DNA of 64,000 bases from Candidatus Venteria ishoeyi (GTDB lineage: Bacteria; Pseudomonadota; Gammaproteobacteria; Beggiatoales; Beggiatoaceae). This document shows positions 1 to 11,465 of this stretch, piece after piece; positions within the stretch are counted from its first letter, which is position 1, and every line of letters starts with the position of its first letter. The notes under the pieces are model-generated. The model ran no database searches, had not been told where the DNA came from, and worked only from the letters and a program-made list of their open reading frames with translations. Where the stretch lies: NCBI RefSeq assembly GCF_030378065.1, contig NZ_JAUCGJ010000003.1:1-64000 (forward strand), given 5' to 3'. The position numbers were made by a program, and so were the translations under genes.

Positions 1-195
1 ACATGAATTTTAGTGCTTAATATTAAAAACATGCCATTTCAAGTTATAAATTTGAGCATTCAGTAGCTATTTTTGGCTACTTCATACGGTATAAAATACA
101 ATTTTACATCGAAAAAAATCAGCACCCTTTTCACTTCCTTCATTTCCCAGTAAACAGTGGATGGAATTAGTCCATCCTGATTGATTTCCTATATT

Positions 196-882
196 TTAAG
201 GCTTTCTACTTTCAAAACTTTTTATAAGTTTTATATTTTTCTTTTCTATCGTAGTTAAAAATGCAGATACATCTTTATGTTGAGGTCGATACCATCCTTG
301 TTTTTTAAAGTACTTATCCATTTTCCCGTTAAGTTTAAATATGTAACCATACCTTGCAAAAATTTCATTTCTCATAATTTTTAATTCAAAGTATGTCATA
401 TCCTTTAATGTGTATTTACTTAATAGTGTTAATGAAGCATGAGGATATTTCCCTGGAAAATAGTCTACAAGACTTTCATGAAAAACACCTATTTCATAAT
501 CACCAATACCTCCATTTATTTTTATACCCTTTTTTCCTTGGTAAATTATAAATTTACCATTATACTTATTTGATAAAAATTTATTCCCTTTTACCTTTAC
601 ATTTTCCAGATTTTGATATTTAAAAATTGGGAAACCATTATCACCCCACTCCTGAAAGGATATCTGCCCATGATACTGTCCATTGGCAAAAAATAATGCC
701 ATATCATATGAACCCTCAGAAAACCCCAGACTATACACACCCTGATATTCTGTGCTTGTCAGCCCTATCCAGGGTTTTACATCTGATTTAATGACTTCCT
801 CATCAGCAATGTATCCTACTTCTTGGCTATAAGAAAAAATTGGAATAAGTAACAAGATTAAAATATTTAATATTGTTTTCAT
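196..882 (-). CDS. exported YARHG-domain protein
   Basis: A 228-residue protein with an N-terminal Sec signal peptide (Met-Lys, a hydrophobic ILILLLIPIF core, then SYSQ as probable cleavage region), so it should be periplasmic or surface exposed. The C-terminal third (about residues 165-220) carries RNEIFARYGYIFKLNG followed by YF and GWYRP, which matches the YARHG domain of unknown function found in exported bacterial proteins. The middle part is not recognised. The gene is strikingly AT-rich with A/T-ending codons compared with the cco genes next door, and the SYSQ-type signal peptide resembles those of Bacteroidota; recent transfer is my inference. No operon partner is visible. The YARHG assignment is fairly sure, the role unknown. 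Confidence 0.75.
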   Translation of the reverse strand: MKTILNILILLLIPIFSYSQEVGYIADEEVIKSDVKPWIGLTSTEYQGVYSLGFSEGSYDMALFFANGQYHGQISFQEWGDNGFPIFKYQNLENVKVKGNKFLSNKYNGKFIIYQGKKGIKINGGIGDYEIGVFHESLVDYFPGKYPHASLTLLSKYTLKDMTYFELKIMRNEIFARYGYIFKLNGKMDKYFKKQGWYRPQHKDVSAFLTTIEKKNIKLIKSFESRKP

Positions 883-1024
883 AAATATAAAAGTTTCCTT
901 TTAAACTGAACTGTAACAAATAAATTAAATTTGGAAAAATTGCTAATTTTGCTATTCTCGAACAGCTTCCCAAATTAAATCACTTAAACTGGATATGTTT
1001 TGTCAAAAACCAGCGTGAGATTTT

Positions 1025-1059
1025 GGCTTCTTTCAGCGCGATAAGCGCTGAAAGAAGCC
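1025..1059. repeat. 15-bp perfect inverted repeat downstream of ccoG
   Basis: GGCTTCTTTCAGCGC (1025-1039) and its exact reverse complement (1045-1059) flank the loop GATAA, just beyond the ccoG stop. The hairpin is very stable, but neither strand has a T-run after it, so it is not a classical intrinsic terminator. It may protect the ccoG mRNA 3' end or stop transcription from either side. Confidence 0.6.
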
Positions 1060-1072
1060 GAAATCGAACACA

Positions 1073-2485
1073 TTATATATTCAATGGCCCCAGAAAACGT
1101 GCCTGTTCTTCCACTGTGATTTCAGGATGCTCCACTGACTGAATTTTGAAATAGACCTTACTGCTACGCTCCGTTAAGATATCTGGATCAGCTTGCAGAC
1201 GCACGATAACCTCTGTGACAATACCTGATTTTACTTTCACTTCAGGTTCTGGCATTTCCAGTTTCAAACCTTCAATGCCTTGCGCGCTAAACTTATAGGT
1301 TTGTGCATTTTCAGTCATATTCATGACTTTTAAGACATACACATTTTCCACCCAGCCATCATTGGTTTCCCGGTACAGCATATTACGATCCCGAATCACA
1401 TCCAGGCCCACTTTGTCACGCTGACTGATGGAATATCCCATGCCTATAAACAGGGTTAATAATAAGGTACCATAAATCAAAATACGTGGTCGGAAAATTT
1501 TAGTTTTTTTACCTTCCAGACTATGTTCAGTGGTGTAACTTACCAAATTTTTGGGGTATGCCATTTTTTCCATGACTTCATTACAGGCGTCAATACAGAG
1601 TGAGCAACTGATACACTGGTATTGGTTACCATCACGAATATCGATACCCACAGGGCAAACCTGTACGCACAAACCACAATCGACACAATCACCTAAATCC
1701 TGTGCCTTATAATCGGCTTTTTTATTACGCCGACCACGGTTTTCTCCCCGCTTTTCATCATAGGCTACAATCAGTGTATTTTTATCAAACATGGCGCTCT
1801 GGAAACGTGCATAAGGGCACATGTAGATACAAACCTGCTCACGCATCCAGCCGGCATTGCCATAGGTGGCAAAACCATAAAAGAATATCCAGAAGGTTTC
1901 CGTGGGGCTGGTTGACAAGGTGAAAACAGCATCGGTTAATTCCCGAACAGGCGTGAAATAGCCGACGAAAGTAAAACCGGTAAACAAGCCAAAAGTGACC
2001 CATAAGAATTGCTTAGTGGCTTTAATACGGAATTTACGTGGCGACATCGGGGCTTTGTCGAGCTTCATCTGCTGTTGGCGGGAGCCTTCAACCAAACGCT
2101 CCATCCAGATATAAACATCGGTCCAGATGGTTTGCGGGCAGGCAAAGCCACACCAGAGTCGTCCGGCCAGTGTGGTGAAGAAAAATAAGGCAAGTCCGGC
2201 AACAATGAGTAAAAAAGCCAGATAAATAGCATCCTGGGGCCAGAACGTCAGTCCAAAAATATAAAATTTACGTGCAGGCAAATCAAACAAGACAATTTGC
2301 CGCTCATCCCAGTTAATCCAGGGCAGAATATAATAAAGACCCAGCAATATAATACCGCTCAGTGCTTTGAGATTGGTAAACAAACCTTTAGATTGCCTAG
2401 GATAAAGCTTTTGGTGTTCAGCATACATACCCGTTTTTACGGATTCCACCGGAATTTTTATTTCTTTTTTGGATGGCTCAGGCAT
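1073..2485 (-). CDS. ccoG: cytochrome c oxidase accessory protein CcoG (FixG/RdxA)
   Basis: This is a polyferredoxin-type membrane protein of 470 residues, the usual size for CcoG, which reduces copper during assembly of cbb3-type oxidase. Membrane segments lie near residues 40-58, 85-108, 160-180, 195-210 and 333-352. Two 4Fe-4S cluster motifs are present: C267-x2-C270-x2-C273-x3-C277 and C291-x2-C294-x2-C297-x3-C301. The membrane-embedded pairs CGFACP (about 112) and CIYMCP (about 219) are also present. A C-terminal Ig-like periplasmic domain follows the last membrane helix. It lies downstream of ccoNOQP on the same strand, separated by about 400 bp containing a bidirectional terminator, so it is probably transcribed separately. 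Confidence 0.95.
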   Translation of the reverse strand: MPEPSKKEIKIPVESVKTGMYAEHQKLYPRQSKGLFTNLKALSGIILLGLYYILPWINWDERQIVLFDLPARKFYIFGLTFWPQDAIYLAFLLIVAGLALFFFTTLAGRLWCGFACPQTIWTDVYIWMERLVEGSRQQQMKLDKAPMSPRKFRIKATKQFLWVTFGLFTGFTFVGYFTPVRELTDAVFTLSTSPTETFWIFFYGFATYGNAGWMREQVCIYMCPYARFQSAMFDKNTLIVAYDEKRGENRGRRNKKADYKAQDLGDCVDCGLCVQVCPVGIDIRDGNQYQCISCSLCIDACNEVMEKMAYPKNLVSYTTEHSLEGKKTKIFRPRILIYGTLLLTLFIGMGYSISQRDKVGLDVIRDRNMLYRETNDGWVENVYVLKVMNMTENAQTYKFSAQGIEGLKLEMPEPEVKVKSGIVTEVIVRLQADPDILTERSSKVYFKIQSVEHPEITVEEQARFLGPLNI

Positions 2486-2651
2486 ATAGATACTCCTTTT
2501 AAAAATAAAATAAGGTGATTGTTATCCAATAAAGTATCATTTAACTGAGCTTTATTTTCATCAGTCGCCTAAGATAAAAAACGGGTGGCTTGCCTTTGGG
2601 TCTTACTAAGTTTATTAATATATTCTTATATGAAATTTGCCATTCTACAAT

Positions 2652-2689
2652 AAAAAATGGGCTAAACACAAGTGTTTAGCCCATTTTTT
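2652..2689. terminator. bidirectional intrinsic terminator between ccoP and ccoG
   Basis: An 18-bp perfect stem starts with AAAAAATGGGC and ends with GCCCATTTTTT, closed by a two-base loop. It has a T-run on whichever strand is read and should end the ccoNOQP transcript (minus). The rest of the gap between ccoG and ccoP (2486-2886) is AT-rich; it would hold the ccoG promoter and shows no gene. Confidence 0.85.
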
Positions 2690-2886
2690 ATATTTCATTT
2701 AAAACCAGTCAAGTGTTATGCAAGGATGATTATTTTACCTTCAAAACAATTATTTTAAGTAAAAAAACCACCCTGGCACAACAGTACATTTAGTGACTGA
2801 TGTTATGCAATTCCAGTTGTTTTTAGCGAGACCTCATATTTTTTTGGTTCAGCTAAAAATCAGCCTGAAGCTTACATAATTTCAGT

Positions 2887-3801
2887 TTATTTGTTAGACA
2901 GACTATAAATATAAGCTGTCAGTAAATGTACCTTGGCTTCTCCCAGAAACTCACCATGTGCTGGCATTTTTCCGGAACGACCTTCAGTAATGGTTTTATG
3001 AACCGCTTTTTCAGAACCACCATAAAGCCAGATGTTGTCAGTCAAGTTAGCACCACCTAAAGCCTGGTTGCCTTTACCATCGGGTAAGTGACAAGCCATG
3101 CACACGGTGTCAAAAGTGGTTTTACCTTTGGCTGCATCACCGGCTTTTGCGTCACGACCGCTGAGGCTGAATACATAAGCCGCAACATCTTGCACATCAG
3201 CCTCGGTCATATCTGTTTTACCGCCCTTAGGTGGCATCATACCCATACGACCATTAGTGATACCTGCCTTAATCTGCTCTGGCGTACCGCCCCACAGCCA
3301 ATCTTCATCACGCAGATTAGGATAGCCTGGGCCACCACCTGCATCAGAGCCATGACAAACAGTACAATAATTCAGATACAGACGCTCACCCATTTTTAGC
3401 GCATCAGCATCTTTGACTAATGCTGCAACCGGTACTTTCAGGTGCTTTTCATATAAAGGACCATATTGCGCGTCTGCGGCTTTGACTTCAGTGTCATATT
3501 GATTTGCCTGCGTCCAACCAAGAACCCCTTGAAAGGAACCCATGCCGGGATACAGAATCAGATAAACAATGCCAAATACCAGGGTGATATAAAACATATT
3601 CAACCACCATTTGGGCAGCGGATTATTATATTCCGCCAAGTCTTCATCCCAAACGTGTCCCATGGTGACAGTTTCACCATTTTCACCCTTAGGTCCGGAG
3701 TCTTTTCCCAACCAGATATTGAGGATAAACATCGCAATGATACCGCCTCCGGTACCCGCTATAATAAACCAGCTCCAAAATGGGCTGACAAAATCAAACA
3801 T
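2887..3801 (-). CDS. ccoP: cbb3-type cytochrome c oxidase subunit III CcoP (dihaem)
   Basis: The dihaem cytochrome c subunit feeds electrons to the CcoN catalytic subunit in the inner membrane. The 304-residue protein starts with a membrane helix (about residues 9-31). A cytoplasmic segment and a second helix (about 66-88) follow, then two cytochrome c domains with CTVCH (146-150) and CMACH (234-238), each with a distal Met ligand (GMMPPKGG and KMPAHG). The start codon overlaps the end of ccoQ by 8 bp, so the subunits are translationally coupled. It is the last gene of ccoNOQP, followed by a strong terminator. Confidence 0.97.
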   Translation of the reverse strand: MFDFVSPFWSWFIIAGTGGGIIAMFILNIWLGKDSGPKGENGETVTMGHVWDEDLAEYNNPLPKWWLNMFYITLVFGIVYLILYPGMGSFQGVLGWTQANQYDTEVKAADAQYGPLYEKHLKVPVAALVKDADALKMGERLYLNYCTVCHGSDAGGGPGYPNLRDEDWLWGGTPEQIKAGITNGRMGMMPPKGGKTDMTEADVQDVAAYVFSLSGRDAKAGDAAKGKTTFDTVCMACHLPDGKGNQALGGANLTDNIWLYGGSEKAVHKTITEGRSGKMPAHGEFLGEAKVHLLTAYIYSLSNK

Positions 3802-3982
3802 GATTATTCTCCTTTACAGAGGCTTTTGCCTTGAATTCATCTTCATCATCAAAAGGTAGATGCGCGGCTTCGTCAAATGCTTTTTTATTAGAGCCACTCC
3901 AGGCCCAAGCAATGATACCGAGAAACATCACCATTACTAATACAGTCCAAATGGACTGGAAGACTGCATAGAACTGCTCCAT
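3794..3982 (-). CDS. ccoQ: cbb3-type cytochrome c oxidase subunit CcoQ
   Basis: A 62-residue single-pass membrane protein with a helix at about residues 10-29 ending in WAWSGSNKKAFDEAAHLPF, the family signature, and an acidic tail (DDEDE). CcoQ stabilises the interaction of CcoP with the CcoNO core. It starts 2 bp after the ccoO stop and overlaps ccoP by 8 bp, exactly where CcoQ is expected. Confidence 0.93.
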   Translation of the reverse strand: MEQFYAVFQSIWTVLVMVMFLGIIAWAWSGSNKKAFDEAAHLPFDDEDEFKAKASVKENNHV

Positions 3983-3984
3983 GA

Positions 3985-4602
3985 CTACCTCCGGGCTTTA
4001 CCGCCAGCAAGTCCTAAGTTTTGCAGGTATGCAACCAAGGCCTGTGCTTCGGTTTTGCCTTTGATGGCTTCAGGCGCTTTCGCGATTTCTTCATCCGTAT
4101 AAGGTGCGCCAAGCATTCTCAGCACTTCCATTTTCTTTTGAATCAAATCGGTACTCAGCTCAGTCTCTGCAAGGAATGGATAGCCTGGCATAATAGATTC
4201 TGGCACCACATCACGCGGATTAATTAAATGCGCATAATGCCAGGCATCACTATAACGACCGCCTACACGGTGCAAATCAGGGCCTGTACGTTTAGAACCC
4301 CACTGGAATGGATGATCATAAACAAACTCACCGGCAACGGAGTAAGGACCATAACGCTCAGTTTCTGCGCGGAACGGACGAATCATCTGTGAATGACACA
4401 GATAACAGCCTTCACGTACATAAATATCACGGCCTTCCACCTGCAATGCCGTATAAGGTTTTAAACCTTCAACGGGTTCAGTGGTATGTTTCATAAAAAA
4501 CAAGGGTACGATCTGAACCAAACCCCCAATACTGATTGTGATGATGATTAAAATTATCATCAAACCAATATTTTTTTCGATTTTCTCATGTCCTGCTGCC
4601 AT
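3985..4602 (-). CDS. ccoO: cbb3-type cytochrome c oxidase subunit II CcoO (monohaem)
   Basis: The membrane-anchored monohaem cytochrome c subunit has 205 residues. One N-terminal helix (about 13-37) is followed by the haem motif CYLCH (66-70) in the characteristic [15 protein letters not shown] context. Downstream are the conserved [12 protein letters not shown] segment and the axial Met in ESIMPGYPF. It lies 34 bp downstream of ccoN in the same operon. Confidence 0.97.
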   Translation of the reverse strand: MAAGHEKIEKNIGLMIILIIITISIGGLVQIVPLFFMKHTTEPVEGLKPYTALQVEGRDIYVREGCYLCHSQMIRPFRAETERYGPYSVAGEFVYDHPFQWGSKRTGPDLHRVGGRYSDAWHYAHLINPRDVVPESIMPGYPFLAETELSTDLIQKKMEVLRMLGAPYTDEEIAKAPEAIKGKTEAQALVAYLQNLGLAGGKARR

Positions 4603-4636
4603 TATTTGTTCTCCTTAATATTTCGGACTGGTTCAA

Positions 4637-6058
4637 TTAATGAGCCAGGACAGGTTCGGGAATTTTAGCTTCCTGGGGTTCACTACCAGCAACTGTGCGC
4701 CAGACATTTAATGCCATAATGCACATACCCGCCAGGAACAACAGACCACCAAGCATACGAATCACATAGAATGGGTGCATGGCTTCTACAGATTCAATGA
4801 AGCTGTAAGTCAAGGTGCCGTCAGCATTCACTGCGCGCCACATCAGACCTTGCATAATACCGGATACCCACATAGAGGAGATATACAGCAACACGCCAAT
4901 GGTTGCGAGCCAGAAATGAATCTCAATCAGTTTCATGCTGTACATTTCTTTATTAAACAGACGTGGAATCATGTAGTACAAACTACCCATGCTCACCATA
5001 GCAACCCAGCCTAATGCGCCAGAATGGACGTGACCTACGGTCCAGTCGGTATAGTGGGATAAAGCGTTAACGGTTTTAATTGCCATCATCGGGCCTTCAA
5101 AGGTAGACATGCCGTAGAAGGAAAGTGAAACAATCATGAAACGGATAACCGGGTCACTGCGCAGTTTTTCCCAAGCGCCGGACAAAGTCATAATACCGTT
5201 AATCATACCGCCCCAGGAAGGTGCCAGCAGAATCAGCGACATGACCATACCCAGAGACTGGGTCCAGTCAGGCAGTGCGGTATAATGCAGATGGTGAGGG
5301 CCAGCCCAGATATAGGTGAAGACTAAAGCCCAGAAATGCACAATAGACAGACGATAGGAATAAACCGGACGCCCAGCCTGTTTGGGTACAAAGTAGTACA
5401 TCATACCCAGGAAACCTGCGGTGAGGAAGAAACCTACTGCATTGTGACCATACCACCACTGTACCATCGCATCCTGAACCCCGGCATAGACTGAATAGGA
5501 TTTGGTCAGGGAAACCGGAATTTCCAGGTTATTGAAGATATGCAATACGGCGATAGTAATAATAAATGCACCATAAAACCAGTTGGCAACGTAAATATGT
5601 GGTGTTTTACGTTTCATGATAGTGCCGAAGAAGACAACGGCATAAACCACCCAGATCACAGTGATCAGAATATCAATCGGCCATTCCAGCTCTGCATATT
5701 CTTTACTGCTGGTAATCCCCAGAGGAAAACTGAGTGCTGCCAGTACAATAACCAGTTGCCAGCCCCAGAAGGTAAATGCAGCCAAGCCACCGCCAAACAA
5801 GCGAGTATGACAAGTGCGTTGTACAACATAATAGGAGGTTGCAAATAACACGCTACCGCCAAATGCAAAAATCACTGCATTGGTATGTAATGGGCGTAAA
5901 CGGCCAAAGGAAAGGTAAGGGATATCGAAATTTAGAAAAGGCCAGGCCAGTTCTGCGGCGATATAGACCCCAACGGTCATACCGACAATGCCCCAGACAA
6001 TCGCCATAATGGAGAATTGTCTGACGACTTTGTAATTGTAGGTGGCTTGATCTGCCAT
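4637..6058 (-). CDS. ccoN: cbb3-type cytochrome c oxidase subunit I CcoN
   Basis: The catalytic haem-copper oxidase subunit reduces O2 to water with high affinity and pumps protons. It has 12 or more membrane helices; the haem and Cu ligands lie in [30 protein letters not shown] and HVHSGALGW. The start is placed at [10 protein letters not shown] (6058), not 13 codons upstream, because AGGAGGT lies just before that ATG and no ribosome binding site supports the upstream one; this gives 473 residues. It is the first gene of ccoNOQP. The 367-bp gap upstream (6059-6424) must contain its promoter, but I found no complete FNR/Anr box there, only TTGAT half-sites. Confidence 0.97.
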   Translation of the reverse strand: MADQATYNYKVVRQFSIMAIVWGIVGMTVGVYIAAELAWPFLNFDIPYLSFGRLRPLHTNAVIFAFGGSVLFATSYYVVQRTCHTRLFGGGLAAFTFWGWQLVIVLAALSFPLGITSSKEYAELEWPIDILITVIWVVYAVVFFGTIMKRKTPHIYVANWFYGAFIITIAVLHIFNNLEIPVSLTKSYSVYAGVQDAMVQWWYGHNAVGFFLTAGFLGMMYYFVPKQAGRPVYSYRLSIVHFWALVFTYIWAGPHHLHYTALPDWTQSLGMVMSLILLAPSWGGMINGIMTLSGAWEKLRSDPVIRFMIVSLSFYGMSTFEGPMMAIKTVNALSHYTDWTVGHVHSGALGWVAMVSMGSLYYMIPRLFNKEMYSMKLIEIHFWLATIGVLLYISSMWVSGIMQGLMWRAVNADGTLTYSFIESVEAMHPFYVIRMLGGLLFLAGMCIMALNVWRTVAGSEPQEAKIPEPVLAH

Positions 6059-6424
6059 ACTACCTCCTATTAAATTGGGAAATAACAAACGGGTCAAAAA
6101 AAGATTTCCAAATGGTAATACCCCACTTGGAAGCCGGGAGTTATACCTAATTTTGGCGAAAATCGCAACTTTAATGCTTTAAATCAAGGAGTTTTACTAT
6201 TTTTACCAAAAACTCTGAAAAAGCCCATAAGTCATTGATTTTAGGTGGTGTACATCTGTATAAGCTATTGATTTTATTAGAGGCAAAAAAGTTCTTCAGC
6301 GTTTTCAGTATTTTTAATAAACCCTGAAGCAGAATAGTGCCAAATACCCATAAAAAACATAGGTATATCTATAATCATCAAATATCCCATAAATAAATAT
6401 TTAGTATTAATATATTTTTTCAGG

Positions 6425-8917
6425 CTATTTCAACGGTTCAACTTTCCAGATTTCTTTTGCATACTCAGCAATAGTGCGATCTGAAGAAAATTTTCCCATA
6501 TTAGCGACGTTGATAATGGCTTTACGGGTCCATTCTTCAGGTTGTTGATAAAGTGCGTCCACTCGCTCCTGACAGGCGATATAATCGGCATAATCCGCCA
6601 GTAATAAATAATAATCACCACCATCTAGCAGGCTGTGAACCAATGGACGAAAACGATCTGGCTGCTCGGGGGAAAAATGTCCTTCGGCAATCATATCCAA
6701 AGCCTGCTTTAACTCATAGTTTTTCTGGTAGTAATCTCTGGGGTTATAACCTTGCTGACATAGCTGATGCACACCTTCGGTGGTCAGACCAAAAATAAAA
6801 ATATTATCTGCACCTACCTCATCATGAATTTCAATATTGGCACCATCCAATGTGCCAATCGTCAACGCACCATTCAGTGCTAGTTTCATATTTCCCGTAC
6901 CAGAGGCCTCGGTACCCGCAGTGGATATTTGCTCGGATAAGTCAGCTGCCGGGATAATGCGCTGGGCATTGGAAACATCGTAATTGGGGATAAATACCAC
7001 TTTCAGTTTATCGCCAACTTGTTGATCATGATTGATAATAGCCGCCACATCGTTAATCAGCTTAATAATTAACTTGGCCTGCGCGTAACCTGGTGCGGCC
7101 TTACCGCCAAAAATGACCACCCGCGGTATAATATTCTGTTTCACGCCTGTTGTACGAATACGGTTGTAGCGGGTAATAATATGCAGCACATTCAGCAATT
7201 GGCGTTTGTATTCATGAATCCGTTTAATCTGCACATCAAACAAGGCATCCTCGCGTAAGCTAATATTCAATTTTTTTTGTATAAAATCAATCAGGCGCTG
7301 TTTATTTTGTTGTTTAACCGCCTGAAAAGCCGTTCTGAAATCTGCGTTATCAGCCAGTGGTTCTAGCTGTTTTAATTGCTCCAGATGACGCAGCCAGTCT
7401 TTACCAATATGTTCATTGATTAAGTGGGTTAACGCCGGGTTTGCTTCATTGAGCCAGCGGCGTGGTGTAATACCATTGGTTTTATTGACTAATTTACCTG
7501 GATAAAAGCGTTCAAAATCGGCAAACAAGGTGGTTTTTAACAGCTCTGTATGCAAGGCTGCAACACCATTGACTTTATGACAGCCCACCACCGCTAAATG
7601 CGCCATACGCACCCGCCGTTCACCGTCTTCATCAATCAGTGACATGCGTTGTGCCAAGCCACTGTCACCGGGATATTGCCGTTGTATATCCTGCAACAAG
7701 CGCCAGTTGATTTCATAAATAATCTGTAAATGCCGGGGCAGTAAGGATTCAAACAGGCTGACAGGCCAGGTTTCCAAAGCTTCAGGTAATAAGGTGTGAT
7801 TGGTATAAGCACAGGTACGGGTGGTTATACTCCAGGCTTCATCCCATTCAAATTGATGTAAATCCATTAATAAACGCATCAGTTCCGGTACCACTAATGC
7901 CGGATGGGTATCATTCAGTTGTATCGCTACTTTTTCAGGTAATTTGCTTAAATCATCATGCACGCTTAAATAACGCCGCAAAATATCCTTCACGGTAGCG
8001 GCAACAAAAAAATACTCCTGACGCAAACGCAGGGTGCGCCCAATATCCGTACTATCATCAGGGTATAAAACCTTGGATAAATTTTCTGAATTGGTTTTAT
8101 CTTCAACGGCTTTCAGGTATTCGCCCTGGTTGAACGATTGCAGATTAAAATCACGGGAAGATTTTGCCGACCACAAACGCAAGGTATTAACCGACTCCCC
8201 GCCATAACCTGCCACTGGAGTATCATAAGCCATTGCCATGACTGGCTCGGTATCTATCCATTTATAACGCAAATGTTGTTGCGCATCATAATGTTTTTCA
8301 ACCCGCCCGCCAAAATGTACCGTATAAAGAATTTCAGCACGCGGGAATTCCCAGGGGTTGGCATAACGCAGCCAGTTATCTGGTTGCTCAACTTGTTGAC
8401 CCTTTTCAAGGCGCTGATAAAACATACCGTATTCATAACGGATCCCATAGCCATATCCCGGCAGATTCAAAGTCGCCATGGAATCCAAAAAACAGGCTGC
8501 TAAACGCCCCAGTCCGCCATTACCCAGCGCAGGATCAGATTCCATTTCCTCAATATCAGCCAGTAAGGTTTCCGGCAGGTTCAGCGCACCTAAAGCTTCA
8601 CGACAAAGATCATACACATCCATGTTTAACATATTATTAACTAATGCACGCCCCATCAGAAATTCCATAGACAGGTAATAAATACGTCGACTGTCTTCCT
8701 GATACATCTGGCGTGTGGTTTTCATCCATTGTTTAGTGAGAAAATCACGTACGGTATAAGCAATAATATTAAACCAGTCACGCGGCGTTACCGTGTGTGG
8801 ATCCTTGGCAATGGTATAAGAAAGATGGTGGATAATCCCTTCTTGCAGGGCAATGCGGGTTTGCGCCATGTTGGGCGCGGCTAAGCTGCTGGCAATGGAT
8901 GATTGATGTTCGGTCAT
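6425..8917 (-). CDS. glgP: glycogen/maltodextrin phosphorylase (GT35)
   Basis: This PLP-dependent enzyme releases glucose-1-phosphate from glycogen or maltodextrins. Full family length (830 residues) is reached from MTEHQSSIAS, which has AAGGAG seven bases upstream; an in-frame ATG 20 codons earlier lacks one. Visible signatures are SMEFLMGRALVNN, NGGLGRLAACFLDSM, the nucleotide/substrate segment RIHEYKRQLLN, and the PLP-lysine motif EASGTGNMKLALNGA followed by TIGTLDGANIE. No other glycogen gene is near, so it looks like a stand-alone gene; glycogen versus maltodextrin preference cannot be told from sequence. Confidence 0.96.
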   Translation of the reverse strand: MTEHQSSIASSLAAPNMAQTRIALQEGIIHHLSYTIAKDPHTVTPRDWFNIIAYTVRDFLTKQWMKTTRQMYQEDSRRIYYLSMEFLMGRALVNNMLNMDVYDLCREALGALNLPETLLADIEEMESDPALGNGGLGRLAACFLDSMATLNLPGYGYGIRYEYGMFYQRLEKGQQVEQPDNWLRYANPWEFPRAEILYTVHFGGRVEKHYDAQQHLRYKWIDTEPVMAMAYDTPVAGYGGESVNTLRLWSAKSSRDFNLQSFNQGEYLKAVEDKTNSENLSKVLYPDDSTDIGRTLRLRQEYFFVAATVKDILRRYLSVHDDLSKLPEKVAIQLNDTHPALVVPELMRLLMDLHQFEWDEAWSITTRTCAYTNHTLLPEALETWPVSLFESLLPRHLQIIYEINWRLLQDIQRQYPGDSGLAQRMSLIDEDGERRVRMAHLAVVGCHKVNGVAALHTELLKTTLFADFERFYPGKLVNKTNGITPRRWLNEANPALTHLINEHIGKDWLRHLEQLKQLEPLADNADFRTAFQAVKQQNKQRLIDFIQKKLNISLREDALFDVQIKRIHEYKRQLLNVLHIITRYNRIRTTGVKQNIIPRVVIFGGKAAPGYAQAKLIIKLINDVAAIINHDQQVGDKLKVVFIPNYDVSNAQRIIPAADLSEQISTAGTEASGTGNMKLALNGALTIGTLDGANIEIHDEVGADNIFIFGLTTEGVHQLCQQGYNPRDYYQKNYELKQALDMIAEGHFSPEQPDRFRPLVHSLLDGGDYYLLLADYADYIACQERVDALYQQPEEWTRKAIINVANMGKFSSDRTIAEYAKEIWKVEPLK

Positions 8918-9077
8918 GGGAGGTCTCCTTGGATAATGGATAATACCTATCTTCGGGTAATAGACATGGATCGTCAATATCGGAAATTGAGAAACAAAGG
9001 TAAATCTGTTATTTTATAACGCTAATTTTCGCAAGATTATATTCTTTGTATCCACCCTCCTATTTGCCCTATTTTAA

Positions 9078-10721
<1,644 letters not shown>

Positions 10722-10723
10722 AC

Positions 10724-11290
10724 ATGGCTAAATGTCCAATATGTAATGCCCGAAAAGGCAAAAGAAAATGCAAACTTCACGATGATTTTATTTGCAGCCT
10801 TTGTTGCAATGAGGTAAGAACAGAAGCAGACTGCTCAGGATGCAGCTTTTATCAGAAACCCAAACGAAAATATCATGAAGTTCCCGCCTATACGCCTAAG
10901 GATATGCAAAATGATACATTGCTGGAATCCTATAGCCATACCATAGAAGGTGCATTATGCGCTTACGATGTGCAAGTAGGTAACACCCTGAAAGATGCCC
11001 AGGCAATCCATATTTTAGAATGCCTGCTGGATATTTATCATTTTGGCGACACGGTTTCAAACCCTGGCGATCCTGTTGTCGCCGATGGCGTACAATATGT
11101 TGATAAGGCTATCAAAGCCGATGCACCTGACATTGATATTAAAATCCTGGTGAAGATTTTAGCTGTACTACGGTTTGTCGCCCATAGAAGAGCCAAAAAT
11201 GCCGACACAAGCAGAGAATATATGACGATTATTCATCAGTATACGGGGGTGAGGGTCGGTTCTGGTATGCGAGCCATTCCAAATATTTAG
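10724..11290 (+). CDS. Cys-rich putative zinc-binding protein of unknown function
   Basis: A 188-residue protein that I do not recognise. The N-terminal 40 residues hold a Cys ladder (C4, C7, C16, H19, C24, C27, C28, C37, C40) typical of one or two small zinc-binding modules, within a very basic stretch. The rest is predicted helical with no membrane segment or signal peptide, so a cytoplasmic nucleic-acid or protein-binding role is possible. It begins 2 bp after the pyrG stop, with AGGAA inside the pyrG 3' end as ribosome binding site, so it is co-translated with pyrG. A cargo insertion in the conserved pyrG-kdsA interval is likely. Confidence 0.65.
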   Translation: MAKCPICNARKGKRKCKLHDDFICSLCCNEVRTEADCSGCSFYQKPKRKYHEVPAYTPKDMQNDTLLESYSHTIEGALCAYDVQVGNTLKDAQAIHILECLLDIYHFGDTVSNPGDPVVADGVQYVDKAIKADAPDIDIKILVKILAVLRFVAHRRAKNADTSREYMTIIHQYTGVRVGSGMRAIPNI

Positions 11291-11398
11291 ATAAACCATA
11301 TCGTTTTTCATAAAACATGGTTATTACGGATAACATTATTTCTGGCGCAACTATGGATATGGGTGCTTATGAACGGCAATAAGCGATAGTATTTTTAT

Positions 11399-11425
11399 GG
11401 ATACCTCCCTTAAAGGGGGCTATCC
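11399..11425. repeat. GGATACC palindrome, copy 1
   Basis: An imperfect inverted repeat (GGATACCTCCCTT and AGGGGGCTATCC around a short loop), flanked by TTAT and ATTC. A closely similar palindrome lies at 38995-39019, so this looks like a small REP-like repeat. It lies upstream of the antitoxin gene; an ATG inside it (11397) is not its start. Confidence 0.5.
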
Positions 11426-11465
11426 ATTCGATGAAAATAACCATGCAAATGATGCCGAGGTGAAC

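Noticed and set aside
1025-1059. Intrinsic terminator for ccoG
   Set aside because: The stem is perfect but neither strand carries a T-run after it, so it is listed only as an inverted repeat.
3088-3399. Plus-strand reading frames opposite the cco genes
   Set aside because: They are antisense shadows of well-supported genes, with no ribosome binding sites or recognisable domains.
6100-6300. FNR/Anr box before ccoN
   Set aside because: TTGAT half-sites occur (for example on the minus strand in AAATCAA near 6181-6187), but no copy of TTGATN4ATCAA is complete; oxygen control is likely from biology, not from the sequence.
11397-11465. Extended antitoxin start at 11397
   Set aside because: The extension runs through a palindromic repeat and the good ribosome binding site precedes the ATG at 11466.
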